Positions 1-9,293 are shown, counted from the first letter of the stretch. The stretch: DNA of 64,000 bases from AV40 sp038230255 (GCA_038230255.1 JBBRNP010000002.1:186001-250000), one strand, 5' to 3'. Translations and numbers: made by a program. The notes: generated by a model from the letters alone, not told the origin.

Positions 1-456
1 CGCTTCGATGAATTCAACGATGCGGTCCATTTCTTCCTCATTCTCGGCTCGCAAGCCTTCCAGCCCCTGAGAGTGATAAAGGAGCTGAGCTTTGGTCTTC
101 CGGCTCACGAAGTCGACCACCTCGGCCAGAATTGATTGGGCGGACGAAAACAATTCGGCGTGGTCGCGCGCGCAGCGTTCGTTCCAATCGCCGAACGACT
201 CCCATTTTTCGCCGTTGTTCCCAGGACGGAAGACCTCGCGTTCGGTCGTTAAAATAAAATCGGGGCGCAGCGGAAATTCGAAATCGGTCAGACCGGATTC
301 CAGCAAATCGACTGACCGACCGGTATTGATCGCGAAAAGAGCGCCGTCGTCTTGCAAATGGCGAATCAATTGCATGCAGCCGTCGTCCACGACCGGTTCG
401 CTCACGCGCGAGACGAGCGTGCCGTCGAAATCGATGCTGAGAAGTTTAATCTTCAT
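1..456 (-). CDS. HAD-superfamily hydrolase, 3' part missing at window edge
   Basis: The reading frame opens with ATG at 456 and runs off the left edge without a stop, giving 152 N-terminal residues. The start reads MKIKLLSIDFDGTLVS, the HAD motif I in which the first Asp is the phosphorylated nucleophile and the second the acid/base. It is followed by a segment INTGRSVDLLE that fits the small-domain motif of Cof-type sugar phosphatases. HAD enzymes of this type dephosphorylate sugar phosphates or related metabolites in the cytoplasm; the substrate cannot be told from this fragment. It is divergent from the small gene at 511. Confidence 0.85.
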   Translation of the reverse strand, partial: MKIKLLSIDFDGTLVSRVSEPVVDDGCMQLIRHLQDDGALFAINTGRSVDLLESGLTDFEFPLRPDFILTTEREVFRPGNNGEKWESFGDWNERCARDHAELFSSAQSILAEVVDFVSRKTKAQLLYHSQGLEGLRAENEEEMDRIVEFIEA

Positions 457-510
457 CCCGATCTTACATTGATTCGATCAGGAGCAGGAGCAAGAGTAAG
501 AGTAGGAAAA

Positions 511-795
511 ATGAAATCCGCGTATGAGCTGGCGATGGAACGATTGGCGAAGAGTCAACCGGTCGTCACCCTGACCGGCGACCAGAAAGAGCAGCTCGCG
601 GAGGTTGATTCAATCTTCCAGGCGCGCACCGCCGAGAAGGAACTGTTTCTCAAAGGCGAAATTCAAAAAGCGCAAAGCGCCGGAAAATTTGAAGAAGTGG
701 AATCGCTTGAAAAACAACTCACGAATGAGATCAAGCGATTGCAGGAAGAGTGGGAAGCGAAGAAAGAAAAATTGCGCGCGAGCTTCGGGAAGTAG
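511..795 (+). CDS. small coiled-coil protein of unknown function
   Basis: A 94-residue protein starting at ATG 511. The frame is open further upstream, but that part overlaps the divergent hydrolase gene. The middle and end are strongly charged and heptad-like (repeated Glu/Lys/Leu spacing from about residue 25 to 90), so a long helix or coiled coil is likely. There is no signal peptide and no recognised family. It ends one base before the stop of the convergent desaturase gene, so the two stop codons abut. Confidence 0.6.
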   Translation: MKSAYELAMERLAKSQPVVTLTGDQKEQLAEVDSIFQARTAEKELFLKGEIQKAQSAGKFEEVESLEKQLTNEIKRLQEEWEAKKEKLRASFGK

Positions 796-1752
796 TTAAG
801 AAATTGCTTCGGCTGGTTGGGTTTTTGCCGGTGTGTCGCTTCGCTTCGGCAGATCCGGATCCAAAAAGCCGAGCATGTGTGCGCGTTTGATGGTGCGAAC
901 ACCTTCCTCTTTTTGCAGCTCGGCGATGCTTTGGTGAAACGCTTCCATTTTCGTCCAGTGCACTTTTGGCCGGAAATGGTGTTCGGCGTGGTAGCCGTTG
1001 TAGAAAAAGAGCCAGTTGTAGATTTTTCCGTAACTGCTCACGCCCCACGCGATCGGCTTGTCGGGGTTCGCGCCGTAATGGCGATAATAACCGTTCAAAT
1101 AACTGAAGCAGTGACCGAGATACCAAAACGGAACCATAAAGAAGATCACGTATCGCCAGTTGAAGAAAAACATGATCAGGAGAGTGGTCGCGAACGCAGC
1201 GAGCTCGAGGTTCCCCCAAAACACGTCGCCATTCCCGCGTTTGCGCAGCTCGCGGCGAATCGCGCCGACATCGTCGCGGAAGAAACTGAGGAATACATAA
1301 CGCCACGGATTTTCGGCCTCTCCGTCGTGGCCGTGGCGGTAGATCGACAACCAATCGATCGTGTCGCCACTTTCGTCCTGTCGATCCGAATTGCCTTTGT
1401 GGTGCTGCATGTGGACGCCGTCGTAGTAGGTCTGTGAAAAACAACAGGCGACGGATTGGGTGACGCCGAAAAGACGGTTCAAAATTTTGGAGCGAAAAAA
1501 CGGGTTGTGAATGAAGTTGTGACCGACGCCGTTGATGTTCGCGTTCACCATCAGCGAGTAAACGAAACCGAGAGTGAGCATTACCCAGAGCGGCGCGTGG
1601 GGGTACAAAAAGAAAAGGCCGAGAAAATAGGCGAGATGGAAAAGCCCCGCTAAAGCGGGCACGGCGTCCCACCGGGTGTGCGCGAAGATCCGCGAATTGG
1701 TGGCGGGTCGCTCGGTGCGAATTGCGTCAGCGTTCATGGAGGCGGGTACCAT
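796..1752 (-). CDS. membrane fatty acid desaturase family protein
   Basis: A 318-residue protein (313 if the second ATG at 1737 is the true start; neither has a clear ribosome site). It has the three histidine boxes of the membrane di-iron desaturase/hydroxylase superfamily: HNFIH at about residue 78, HMQHH at about 114 and HAEHH at about 256. Hydrophobic spans lie around residues 30-70 and 180-225. Members introduce double bonds or hydroxyl groups into lipid acyl chains in the inner membrane using O2 and an electron donor. The substrate (acyl lipid, carotenoid or sphingoid base) is not decidable from sequence alone, and no ferredoxin or reductase gene is adjacent. Confidence 0.85.
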   Translation of the reverse strand: MVPASMNADAIRTERPATNSRIFAHTRWDAVPALAGLFHLAYFLGLFFLYPHAPLWVMLTLGFVYSLMVNANINGVGHNFIHNPFFRSKILNRLFGVTQSVACCFSQTYYDGVHMQHHKGNSDRQDESGDTIDWLSIYRHGHDGEAENPWRYVFLSFFRDDVGAIRRELRKRGNGDVFWGNLELAAFATTLLIMFFFNWRYVIFFMVPFWYLGHCFSYLNGYYRHYGANPDKPIAWGVSSYGKIYNWLFFYNGYHAEHHFRPKVHWTKMEAFHQSIAELQKEEGVRTIKRAHMLGFLDPDLPKRSDTPAKTQPAEAIS

Positions 1753-1823
1753 TCGCGAAAGAGGCGGCGTCTGGCAAGTTGTTCATTGCCAATGTCGAGT
1801 TCGCACGCCTAATTTAGCCCCTC

Positions 1824-2777
1824 ATGTTCGCGCTTCAGCCAGAAATGAAAATCTTCAGCGGCACGGCCAATCGCGAATTGTCCGAGCGCATCTGCAAATA
1901 TATCGGCGTTCCGCTCGGCAAGGCCACGATCAGCTCGTTTCCCGACGGCGAGACTTACGTGATGATCGAGGAGAACGTTCGAGGCCGGGACGTTTTTCTC
2001 ATCCAACCGACCTCGCCCCCGAGTAACGAGCACTTGATGGAGCTGCTCATCATGGTCGATGCCGCCCGACGCGCCAGCGCTGATCGCATCACTGCGGTGA
2101 TTCCATTTTTTGGCTACGCTCGCCAGGACCGCAAAGACAAGCCGCGGGTGCCGATCACGGCGAAGCTGATTGCGAACCTGTTGTACGCTGCCGGGGTCAA
2201 TCGCGTGTTGACGATGGATTTACACGCCCAGCAAGTTCAGGGCTTCTTCGACATCCCGGTCGATCACCTCTATTCGTTGCCCGTACTTATTAAGTACCTC
2301 CGGCAGATGCTGACCGGCAAGACCGTCGTCGTTTCCCCCGACATCGGCGGTTTGAAGATGGCCTCGGCCTATGCCGAAGCGCTCGGCGCGAACCTGGCCA
2401 TCGTCGCCAAGGAACGAAAAAGCGCGACCGAAACCGAAGCGCTTTACCTCATCGGCGAAGTTAAAGATCACGACGTGCTCCTGGTGGACGATCTGACCGA
2501 GACCGCAGGAACGCTCACCTCGGCAGCGGAGCTTCTGAAAAAGCGCGGGGCACAGAAGATTTACGCCGGCGTCTCCCACGCTGTCCTGGTCGACGTCGCC
2601 ATCCCACGGTTGCAAAAGTCCAAAATTGAGGAATTAATAACGACCAACAGCACGCCGGTGCGCCCGGTGGAAGGATTTAAAACCACCGTGCTCTGCATCT
2701 CCGAGCTTCTCGGGGAGGGGATGAAACGAATCCATAATGATGAATCCGTGTCGTCGCTGTTTAAGATCGACACCTAA
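1824..2777 (+). CDS. prs: ribose-phosphate pyrophosphokinase
   Basis: Full-length PRPP synthase (317 residues), making phosphoribosyl pyrophosphate from ribose 5-phosphate and ATP for nucleotide, His and Trp synthesis. Visible landmarks are the N-terminal MKIFSGTANRELSERI, the FFGYARQDRK flexible-loop region, the metal/ATP-binding DLHAQQVQGFF, and the PRPP-binding loop VDDLTETAGT near residue 220. A second possible start is the ATG at 1845, at MKIFSG. The stop is 5 bases before the L25 gene, the conserved prs-rplY-pth arrangement, so a single transcript is likely. Confidence 0.97.
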   Translation: MFALQPEMKIFSGTANRELSERICKYIGVPLGKATISSFPDGETYVMIEENVRGRDVFLIQPTSPPSNEHLMELLIMVDAARRASADRITAVIPFFGYARQDRKDKPRVPITAKLIANLLYAAGVNRVLTMDLHAQQVQGFFDIPVDHLYSLPVLIKYLRQMLTGKTVVVSPDIGGLKMASAYAEALGANLAIVAKERKSATETEALYLIGEVKDHDVLLVDDLTETAGTLTSAAELLKKRGAQKIYAGVSHAVLVDVAIPRLQKSKIEELITTNSTPVRPVEGFKTTVLCISELLGEGMKRIHNDESVSSLFKIDT

Positions 2778-2782
2778 CGAAC

Positions 2783-3544
2783 ATGGCAAAGCAAGTTAAA
2801 CTGAAAGCAGAACCGCGGTCGGACACGGGGCGCTCCGCTGCGCGCCGATTGAAAGCGCGCGGCATTGTCCCGGCCGTCGTCTACGGCGGGAAAGAAAAAT
2901 CACAGCCGCTCCAGGTTTCCGCGCGCGACATTAACGCCATGCTCAGTCACGCCTCGGGCGAAAACATTTTGGTGGAGCTGGAAATCGCCGGCGAAAAGAC
3001 CTCGCGCACGGCGCTGTTGCAGGAAGTTCAGCACTCGCCGGTCGGTGGCGATGTCCTCCATGTCGATTTTCACGCGATTTCGATGGACGAGAAAATTCAA
3101 GCCGACGTGCCGCTGGAAGCGCTCGGGGTAGCGACGGGCGTGAAGAATTTCGGTGGTTTGCTCGAGCAAAATTTGCGCGTGCTCCCGATCGAATGTTTGC
3201 CGCGCGATTTGCCCGACAAAATTACGGTCGACGTATCGGCCCTCAACATCGGCGATTCGATTCACGTTCGTGACATTAAGCTTCCAGCAGGTGTGGTCGC
3301 GAAAGTTCAAGCCGAATTGACGGCATTTTCAGTGATGGCGCCGGTGATCGAGGAAGAGCCTGTTGCGGCGGAAGCCGAAGCTGCTGCTGGTCCGGAAGTG
3401 ATCACGGCGAAGAAGGAAGAAGGCGACGAAGCGGCTCCCGCTCCGGGTGGCAAAGGCGCAGCCGGTGCTGGTGCGAAGGGCGCTCCTGCTGCAGGCGGCA
3501 AGGGTGGCGCTCCGGCTCCAAAAGAAAAAGAGCAGAAGAAGTAG
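2783..3544 (+). CDS. rplY: 50S ribosomal protein L25 (CTC/TL5 type)
   Basis: A 253-residue L25 of the long general-stress type. The N-terminal 5S rRNA-binding domain (about residues 1-92, with the RLKARGIVPAVVYGG segment) is followed by the TL5 beta domain (about 95-185). The final 60 residues are a low-complexity Ala/Gly/Glu/Lys tail ending in several lysines, longer than in most relatives and probably disordered. It lies directly behind prs and ahead of pth. Its stop codon touches a dispersed palindrome at 3544-3563. Confidence 0.95.
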   Translation: MAKQVKLKAEPRSDTGRSAARRLKARGIVPAVVYGGKEKSQPLQVSARDINAMLSHASGENILVELEIAGEKTSRTALLQEVQHSPVGGDVLHVDFHAISMDEKIQADVPLEALGVATGVKNFGGLLEQNLRVLPIECLPRDLPDKITVDVSALNIGDSIHVRDIKLPAGVVAKVQAELTAFSVMAPVIEEEPVAAEAEAAAGPEVITAKKEEGDEAAPAPGGKGAAGAGAKGAPAAGGKGGAPAPKEKEQKK

Positions 3545-3563
3545 GTCCGAGCCGGACTGGCAC
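3544..3563. repeat. short palindrome GTCCGAGCCGGACTGGCA, copy 1
   Basis: The core TCCG-AGC-CGGA forms a 4-bp hairpin. The same sequence, with 0-3 changes, recurs at 15030, 21103, 35393 and 36662, usually within a few bases of a stop codon. Here it begins at the last base of the L25 stop. Confidence 0.7.
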
Positions 3564-3589
3564 TATTCTGCATTTTCGACTTCGCGGTT

Positions 3590-4168
3590 GTGGACGAAAA
3601 ACCAATTCGCTTAGTCGCAGGGTTAGGCAATCCGGGCGCTGAATATGCGCGCACTCGCCACAACATCGGTTTCATGGTTGTCGATCTTCTAGCGCACGAA
3701 TCTGGTGCGGTCTGGGAGAAATCGAGCAAATGGGACGCGGCCACGACAAAGTTTGGCGCCGCTCTGCTGGTCAAGCCTGCGAGCTACATGAATCGGAGCG
3801 GCCATCCGCTTTTCGCGATCGCCCAGTTCTTTAAGATTGCCCCACAAGAAATTTTCGTCGTGCTGGATGATTTCTCTCTACCTCTTGGACGGTTGCGGAT
3901 TCGGCAGAGCGGCGGTCCAGGCGGCCACAACGGATTGGAATCGATCATCGTGCAATTCGGAACCGAAGAAATTCCAAGACTGCGAATTGGGATTGGTAAC
4001 GCGCCCGCTGAAGGAGCAAGCGATTACGTCCTCAGCAATTTTTTCGAGGAAGAAAAAGAACTCGTAAGACCGACAATCACCCGCGCCGCTGACGCGGTGA
4101 AATGCGCGATTGACAACGGCGTCGTTTCCGCGATGAACACCTTCAACAAAATCGAAGAAGAATCATGA
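3590..4168 (+). CDS. pth: peptidyl-tRNA hydrolase
   Basis: A 192-residue Pth family enzyme that releases peptides from prematurely dropped peptidyl-tRNA. It starts at GTG 3590, giving MDEKPIRLVAGLGNPG, with the family signature GLGNPGAEYARTRHNIGF. The catalytic His is in TRHNIGF, the Asn is in PASYMNRSG, and the family GGHNGLESI motif is present near residue 113. Its last bases overlap the rpsF start (ATGA), so translation is probably coupled. Confidence 0.96.
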   Translation: MDEKPIRLVAGLGNPGAEYARTRHNIGFMVVDLLAHESGAVWEKSSKWDAATTKFGAALLVKPASYMNRSGHPLFAIAQFFKIAPQEIFVVLDDFSLPLGRLRIRQSGGPGGHNGLESIIVQFGTEEIPRLRIGIGNAPAEGASDYVLSNFFEEEKELVRPTITRAADAVKCAIDNGVVSAMNTFNKIEEES

Positions 4169-4512
4169 AGAATCGTTACGAAGCATTGCTCGTCCTCAAC
4201 TCCCAGGGCAAAGAGGAGAGCGTCCATGACATTGTCGAGCGCTTGGAATCCGAATTCAAAAAAGAAGGCGCCGAGATCGAGCAGGTGCAGAAAATGGACA
4301 AACGCCAGTTTTCCTATGCGGCCGGCCCGCTCGACGCCGGATTTTACGTGAACTTTGTCTTTCACGCCGACCCGGACTTGATCACGAAACTGCGTTCCAA
4401 GTTCAAACTCGACCCGGAAGTTTATCGTCAGCATTACCAGCGGCTGCGCGAGAAGAGCGAAAAGGAAGAGCGCAAGGAAAAGCCGGCGAAAAAGTTGGCG
4501 CCTTCCAAGTAA
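4165..4512 (+). CDS. rpsF: 30S ribosomal protein S6
   Basis: A 115-residue S6 with the usual start YEALLVLNSQ, the central KRQFSYAAG strand (binds S18 and 16S rRNA) and a Lys/Glu-rich C-terminal tail. The ATG overlaps the pth stop by four bases. ssb follows 18 bases downstream. The usual partners rpsR and rplI are not next to ssb here. Confidence 0.96.
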   Translation: MKNRYEALLVLNSQGKEESVHDIVERLESEFKKEGAEIEQVQKMDKRQFSYAAGPLDAGFYVNFVFHADPDLITKLRSKFKLDPEVYRQHYQRLREKSEKEERKEKPAKKLAPSK

Positions 4513-4530
4513 ATCCGCTAAGACTGGCGC

Positions 4531-4992
4531 ATGGCCAGTTTCAATAAAGTCATTCTCCTCGGAAACCTGACGCGCGATCCCGAAGTGCGTTATACCCCCA
4601 AAGGCAGCGCCGTTTGCGACCTCGGCATTGCCATTAATCGTTCATACACCCTCGACAGCGGCGAGAAACGCGAAGAGGTCACGTTTGTCGATGTTGTCCT
4701 CTGGTCGCGGCTCGCTGAGATCGCCGGTGAGTATTTGAAGAAAGGTCGGCCGATTTTTATCGAAGGCCGACTCCAATTGGACACGTGGGACGATAAACAA
4801 AGCGGGCAAAAGCGAAGTAAGTTGCGCGTGATCGGCGAGACGATGCAATTGCTTGGCGGTCGTCCTCCCGGCGCCGGCGGTGGCGCAACCGAAGGCGCCG
4901 AAGGCGCAAAGGAAGCGCGTCCCAGTAAACCTGCTCCGCCGCCGAAAGCCGGCGCTGCAGCGGAGCCGGACGACGACGAAATTCCATTTTAA
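4531..4992 (+). CDS. ssb: single-stranded DNA-binding protein
   Basis: A 153-residue SSB: OB-fold domain (about residues 1-108, starting MASFNKVILLGNLTRDPE), then a Gly/Ala/Pro-rich linker and the acidic tip PDDDEIPF that docks replication and repair partners. It is the last gene of the prs-rplY-pth-rpsF-ssb run. A 69-bp palindromic element lies between it and dprA. Confidence 0.97.
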   Translation: MASFNKVILLGNLTRDPEVRYTPKGSAVCDLGIAINRSYTLDSGEKREEVTFVDVVLWSRLAEIAGEYLKKGRPIFIEGRLQLDTWDDKQSGQKRSKLRVIGETMQLLGGRPPGAGGGATEGAEGAKEARPSKPAPPPKAGAAAEPDDDEIPF

Positions 4993-5017
4993 GGATCTGC
5001 GTAAACTCGCTGTGAAT

Positions 5018-5086
5018 GTTGGAGCGGTGCTTGTTCTCAAGCACCGAACCAAATAAATAGGCGCTTGAGACAAGCGCCTCCACAAC
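5018..5086. repeat. 69-bp Y-shaped palindromic element, family B copy 1
   Basis: Terminal repeats GTTGGAG / CTCCACAAC (one extra base in the right arm) enclose two perfect hairpins: CGGTGCTTG-TTCT-CAAGCACCG (9-bp stem) and GGCGCTTG-AGA-CAAGCGCC (8-bp stem). A second 69-bp copy in the opposite orientation lies at 29880-29948. Together the arms and hairpins could form a three-way junction in single-stranded DNA or RNA. It sits between ssb and dprA. Confidence 0.85.
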
Positions 5087-5092
5087 CCCCAC

Positions 5093-6193
5093 ATGAATTC
5101 GACCGAAGCGTGCATCGCGCTGAACATGCTGCCGACCGTTGGGCCGGTGCGGTTGCGAAAGCTCCTCCAGGTTTTCAAGGAGCCGCCCGCAATCCTGGCC
5201 GCGAAAAGAACTGAGCTGCGCAAAGTCGAGGGGATCGGTGGCGAAGTCGCTGATCAAATTTCAAACTGGGAGTCGATTGTCGATCTTCCAGCCGAGCTGA
5301 AGCGCCTCAAAGAATTCGGCGCGACTGTAATCACGCAGAGTTCGCCTTCGTACCCGAAGTCGCTGCGCGAGATCCACGCGCCGCCGATCGTGCTTTATGT
5401 TTGGGGCGAAATTCAGGAGCGCGATCATCATGCCCTTGGCATTATTGGCGCGCGGCGGACGACGCATTACGGCAGCGAGTCGGCGAAGAAACTCGCGTAT
5501 CAACTGGCTTACGCCGGTTTGACGGTGATCAGCGGTCTCGCGCGCGGAATCGACACCGCGGCGCATCAAGGCGCGTTGGCCGCGAAAGGACGCACCATCG
5601 CAGTCATCGGGTCGGGATTGTCGAAGTTATATCCGCCCGAAAACGGCGCTCTCGCTGAGAAAATTTGCAACGGCAGTGGCGCAGTCGTGTCGGAGTTTTC
5701 GATGGAAGTCGAACCTGACCGCCAAACCTTTCCAATGCGCAACCGCATCATCTCCGGCTGGAGCCACGGAATTCTCGTGGTCGAAGCTGGCGCGAATAGC
5801 GGCGCGCTGATTACCGCATCACAGGCGTTGGAACAGGGGCGCGCGGTTTATGCGGTGCCGGGCCACATCAACGCGCCAAGTGCGATCGGATCGAACCGGC
5901 TCATCCAGCAGGGAGCGAAACTTGTCATGGACGTCAACGATATTCTCGACGATCTCCAAATCCTTCTGCCCGAGACAAAACCGTCACCCCAAGCGGCCGC
6001 GCGGCCACTGCCTCCGCTCTCGGATGAAGAGCGCCGGGTTTATGATGCGATCGAGGCGACCGAAACGCCGATCGACGAGATCGCCACGAAATCAAATTTG
6101 CCAAGCGCCACAGTCTCTTCTACTCTCCTCGCCCTTGAGCTGAAGCGGCTCGTGAAGCAGTTGCCCGGAAAATATTTCGTGAAACTCGCCTGA
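5093..6193 (+). CDS. dprA: DNA-processing protein DprA
   Basis: A 366-residue DprA/Smf protein, which loads RecA onto incoming single-stranded DNA in transformation. Order: an N-terminal helix-hairpin-helix region (about residues 1-65, LRKVEGIGGEVADQ), the Rossmann-like DNA-binding core with GARRTTHYG and SGLARGIDTAAHQGAL (about 110-165), then a C-terminal winged-helix domain (about 305-366). It starts at ATG 5093, seven bases behind a palindromic element. Its presence says nothing certain about competence, since dprA is widespread. Confidence 0.96.
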   Translation: MNSTEACIALNMLPTVGPVRLRKLLQVFKEPPAILAAKRTELRKVEGIGGEVADQISNWESIVDLPAELKRLKEFGATVITQSSPSYPKSLREIHAPPIVLYVWGEIQERDHHALGIIGARRTTHYGSESAKKLAYQLAYAGLTVISGLARGIDTAAHQGALAAKGRTIAVIGSGLSKLYPPENGALAEKICNGSGAVVSEFSMEVEPDRQTFPMRNRIISGWSHGILVVEAGANSGALITASQALEQGRAVYAVPGHINAPSAIGSNRLIQQGAKLVMDVNDILDDLQILLPETKPSPQAAARPLPPLSDEERRVYDAIEATETPIDEIATKSNLPSATVSSTLLALELKRLVKQLPGKYFVKLA

Positions 6194-6241
6194 CCTCGTC
6201 CGCGACCTGCTCATCCCCCGTTTGCAAGGTCTTCATCATCA

Positions 6242-8707
6242 ATGTCTAAATCCCTGATCATCGCGGAGAAGCCGAGTGTGGCGAGCGATCTTGCCCGTGC
6301 TCTCGGCGGTTTCAAAAAGGAAGGCGATCATTACGAAAGCGATCGCTACGTGATCTCGTCTGCGCTCGGACATTTGGTCGAATTGGCCTTGCCGAGCGAG
6401 CTCGACGTGAAACGTGGGAAATGGAGCTTCGCCAATCTGCCGATCATTCCGGATGAATTTGAACTCAAGCCGATCGAGAAAACGAAAGCGCGTTTCAACA
6501 TGCTCAAAAAGTTGATGAAACGCGACGATGTCGATCTTCTGATCAATGCTTGCGACGCCGGCCGCGAAGGCGAGTTGATTTTCCGTTATCTGGTCACTCT
6601 TAGCGGCGTCAAAAAACCAATTCGCCGTTTGTGGTTACAATCGATGACTACGGACTCGATCCGCGAGGCCTTCAATCATTTGCGCACTGAAGAGGAAATG
6701 GTGCCGCTGTCGAAGGCGGCAGTTTGCCGATCCGAAAGCGACTGGCTGGTCGGGATCAATGGCACCCGCGCGATGACGGCGTTCAACAATCGGACTGGCG
6801 GCTTTCAACTAACACCGGTTGGTCGTGTGCAAACGCCGACCCTCGCAATTCTGGCTGAGCGCGAAGACAAGATCCATCAATTCAAGCCGCGAAATTATTA
6901 TGAGGTGTTCGGCGATTTCGAAGTCAAAGCCGGCAACTATCGCGGGCGCTGGTTCCGGGAAGATTTCGCCAAAGACGGCGACGAAGATGCGCGCGCGGAA
7001 CGGATTTGGGACCAGGCGACCGCTGACGAAATCAAGAACCGTTGCGTCGGCAAGACCGGTGTCGCCACCGAAGAACGCAAGCCGACCACGCAAGCGCCGC
7101 CACTTCTTTACGATCTAACGAGTTTGCAGCGGGACGCGAACGGTCGCGGCTTCAGCGCCAAGCGGACGCTCCAAATTGCGCAGCAACTTTACGAGCGCTT
7201 CAAAGTCATCACTTATCCGCGGACCGATTCGCGCTATTTGCCGGAGGATTACATCCCCACGGTAAAATCAACCTTGAGCCGGATCGAAAATACGCATGCG
7301 CGCACCGTTTTGGACAACAATTGGGTGAAGCCGTCCAAACGGATTTTTAATAACGCGAAGATTTCGGATCACTTCGCAATCATCCCGACTGGCACGGCGC
7401 CGCACGGGCTCGATGAAGTGCAGCAGAAAATTTACGACATGATCGTGCGCCGTTTCATCAGTGGCTTTTTCCCAGCAGCGCAATTTGAAGTGACGACGCG
7501 CATCACGCGCGTCGACAAGGACGCCTTTAAAACCGATGGCAAGATTATCAAGGATCCGGGCTGGCTGGCAGTCTACGGACGGGAAGCAGCCACGGAGGAC
7601 CAGGGGGGAGAATCTCTGGTAGCGATTTCACCGAACGAACCGGCCAAGGTTCTCGAGATCGAAGTTGTCCAAAACGAAACCAAACCGCCGGCGCGTTTCT
7701 CGGAAGCGACGCTGCTCTCGGCAATGGAAGGTGCCGGTAAACTCGTTGAAGACGAGGAACTGCGTGAAGCGATGCAGGAGAAAGGTCTCGGGACGCCGGC
7801 GACACGCTCGGCCATTATCGAAGGCCTGATTCACGACGGTTACGTTCATCGCCAAGGACGCGAATTGATCGCGACTGCAAAAGGTTTGGCGCTGATCACG
7901 CTTTTGCGCGGCATCGGCGCCACGGAATTGTGTTCGCCGGAGATGACCGGTGAGTGGGAATCCAAACTCAAGCGCATGGAAAAAGGCGCGATGAAGCGTA
8001 ACGACTTCATGGCGCACATCAAGAATTTCACTCGGGAGATCGTGGAGAAGGCCAAAAATTTCGAAGGCGACAGTGTGAGCGGGAATTTCGAGACACTCGA
8101 TGTGAAATGCCCGAAGTGCGGCGAAGGACCGTTCGAAGAAAGTTATCGCACGTTCAAATGTCGATCTTGCGGATTGATTGTCTGGAAGACAATGGCTGGA
8201 CGATTGTTCGAACGTTCGGAGCTAGTAAAACTTTTGACCGAAAAACAAGTCGGTCCTCTCGAAGGTTTCCGAAGCAAAGTCGGTCGCAAGTTCAACGCAA
8301 CCGTTAAACTCAATGAAGAATTCAAACCGGCGTTCGATTTCGGTGAAAACGGACACGATCAGCCGGTTACGATCGACCCCGAGAAGCACGAAGCGCTTGG
8401 CCTTTGCCCAATCTGCCAGAAAGGGCAGGTTTACGTGCTTGATCGCGCCTTCGCCTGCGAGAACGCCGTCTCAAAAGAGAAGACCTGCACGTTCCGCATC
8501 AGCAAGAACATCCTGCACCGCGAAATCCCAAGAGAGCAGGTCGAAAAATTGATTGCGACTGGACAGACCGACCTACTCCCGAAGTTTGTTTCCAAGAAAG
8601 GCCGCCCGTTTTCGGCGCACCTCAAGTTGGAAAACGGGAAAGTCGGTTTCCAGTTCGCCGAGAGAAAGCCAAAAAAGAGCGCGCCACGCAAAGCGGTGGC
8701 GGCCTAG
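6242..8707 (+). CDS. topB: type IA DNA topoisomerase, topoisomerase III type
   Basis: An 821-residue type IA topoisomerase. The TOPRIM domain shows the catalytic Glu in IIAEKPSVA and the DAGREGELIFR metal motif. The active-site tyrosine is Tyr325 in TYPRTDSRYLP, which is the topo III form rather than the TopA form. The C-terminus has two zinc ribbons, CPKCGEGPF..CRSCG near 622 and CPICQKGQ near 722, more than in E. coli TopB. These enzymes decatenate and relax negatively supercoiled DNA by single-strand passage. It follows dprA by 48 bases. Confidence 0.92.
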   Translation: MSKSLIIAEKPSVASDLARALGGFKKEGDHYESDRYVISSALGHLVELALPSELDVKRGKWSFANLPIIPDEFELKPIEKTKARFNMLKKLMKRDDVDLLINACDAGREGELIFRYLVTLSGVKKPIRRLWLQSMTTDSIREAFNHLRTEEEMVPLSKAAVCRSESDWLVGINGTRAMTAFNNRTGGFQLTPVGRVQTPTLAILAEREDKIHQFKPRNYYEVFGDFEVKAGNYRGRWFREDFAKDGDEDARAERIWDQATADEIKNRCVGKTGVATEERKPTTQAPPLLYDLTSLQRDANGRGFSAKRTLQIAQQLYERFKVITYPRTDSRYLPEDYIPTVKSTLSRIENTHARTVLDNNWVKPSKRIFNNAKISDHFAIIPTGTAPHGLDEVQQKIYDMIVRRFISGFFPAAQFEVTTRITRVDKDAFKTDGKIIKDPGWLAVYGREAATEDQGGESLVAISPNEPAKVLEIEVVQNETKPPARFSEATLLSAMEGAGKLVEDEELREAMQEKGLGTPATRSAIIEGLIHDGYVHRQGRELIATAKGLALITLLRGIGATELCSPEMTGEWESKLKRMEKGAMKRNDFMAHIKNFTREIVEKAKNFEGDSVSGNFETLDVKCPKCGEGPFEESYRTFKCRSCGLIVWKTMAGRLFERSELVKLLTEKQVGPLEGFRSKVGRKFNATVKLNEEFKPAFDFGENGHDQPVTIDPEKHEALGLCPICQKGQVYVLDRAFACENAVSKEKTCTFRISKNILHREIPREQVEKLIATGQTDLLPKFVSKKGRPFSAHLKLENGKVGFQFAERKPKKSAPRKAVAA

Positions 8708-8780
8708 GCGAACAACCATTCCAAGCGTTAAAGATCGTTGACGCCACAACACGTGGTGTGTTATTAACGCCTTTAACACT

Positions 8781-9293
8781 ATGCGTTGCCCCAAGTGCGG
8801 CTCGCGTGATGACAAGGTTATTGATTCACGTCAGTCTCGCGATAGCTCCAGCATTCGCCGGCGCCGCCAATGTCTCAAATGCGGATATCGCTTTACCACC
8901 TACGAGGAAATCGAGCGCTCGGACTTGCGCGTGGTGAAACGCGATCGCACCCACGAGCCGTTCGATCGACGCAAGCTCGCCGGCAGTATTGCCAAAGCTT
9001 TCGAGAAACGTTCCACCAGTTTGCTCACCCTTGAGCAACTCGTTGATGAAATCGTGCACGATTTGGAGACCGGCGGCCGCGAAGTCCAATCGATCGCCAT
9101 CGGCGCAAAGGTCCTCGAGAAATTACGCGGGATCGATGAAGTCGCATATCTCCGATACGAATCCGTCCATCGGCGCTTCGAAGATGTCGATCAATTCGTC
9201 GACGCCATTCACGCGCTGGGCAAGACGCCAAAGCCTGACTCAAAACAGCGCGAATTATTTCCACCCGATCAAGTGAGCCATGGTCGCGTTTAA
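8781..9293 (+). CDS. nrdR: transcriptional repressor NrdR
   Basis: A 170-residue NrdR with the N-terminal zinc ribbon MRCPKCGSRDDKV..CLKCGYRFTTYEE and an ATP-cone domain (about residues 50-140, EPFDRRKLAGSI). It binds NrdR boxes and represses ribonucleotide reductase genes according to the ATP/dATP ratio. Its target genes are not in this window. The downstream gene starts inside its last codons (14-base overlap), indicating coupled expression. Confidence 0.96.
   Translation: MRCPKCGSRDDKVIDSRQSRDSSSIRRRRQCLKCGYRFTTYEEIERSDLRVVKRDRTHEPFDRRKLAGSIAKAFEKRSTSLLTLEQLVDEIVHDLETGGREVQSIAIGAKVLEKLRGIDEVAYLRYESVHRRFEDVDQFVDAIHALGKTPKPDSKQRELFPPDQVSHGRV

Noticed and set aside
352..510. Upstream in-frame extension of the small coiled-coil gene
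   Set aside because: It overlaps the divergent HAD hydrolase gene, whose coding sequence is clearly real there; ATG 511 gives a sensible protein.
731..1672. Long minus-strand open frame inside the desaturase gene
   Set aside because: It is rich in Arg and Pro with no family features, the usual shadow of a GC-rich gene in another frame.
8708..8780. ACACGTGGTGTGT-like palindrome upstream of nrdR as an operator
   Set aside because: The symmetry is imperfect and it does not match the known NrdR box; not enough to call a site.
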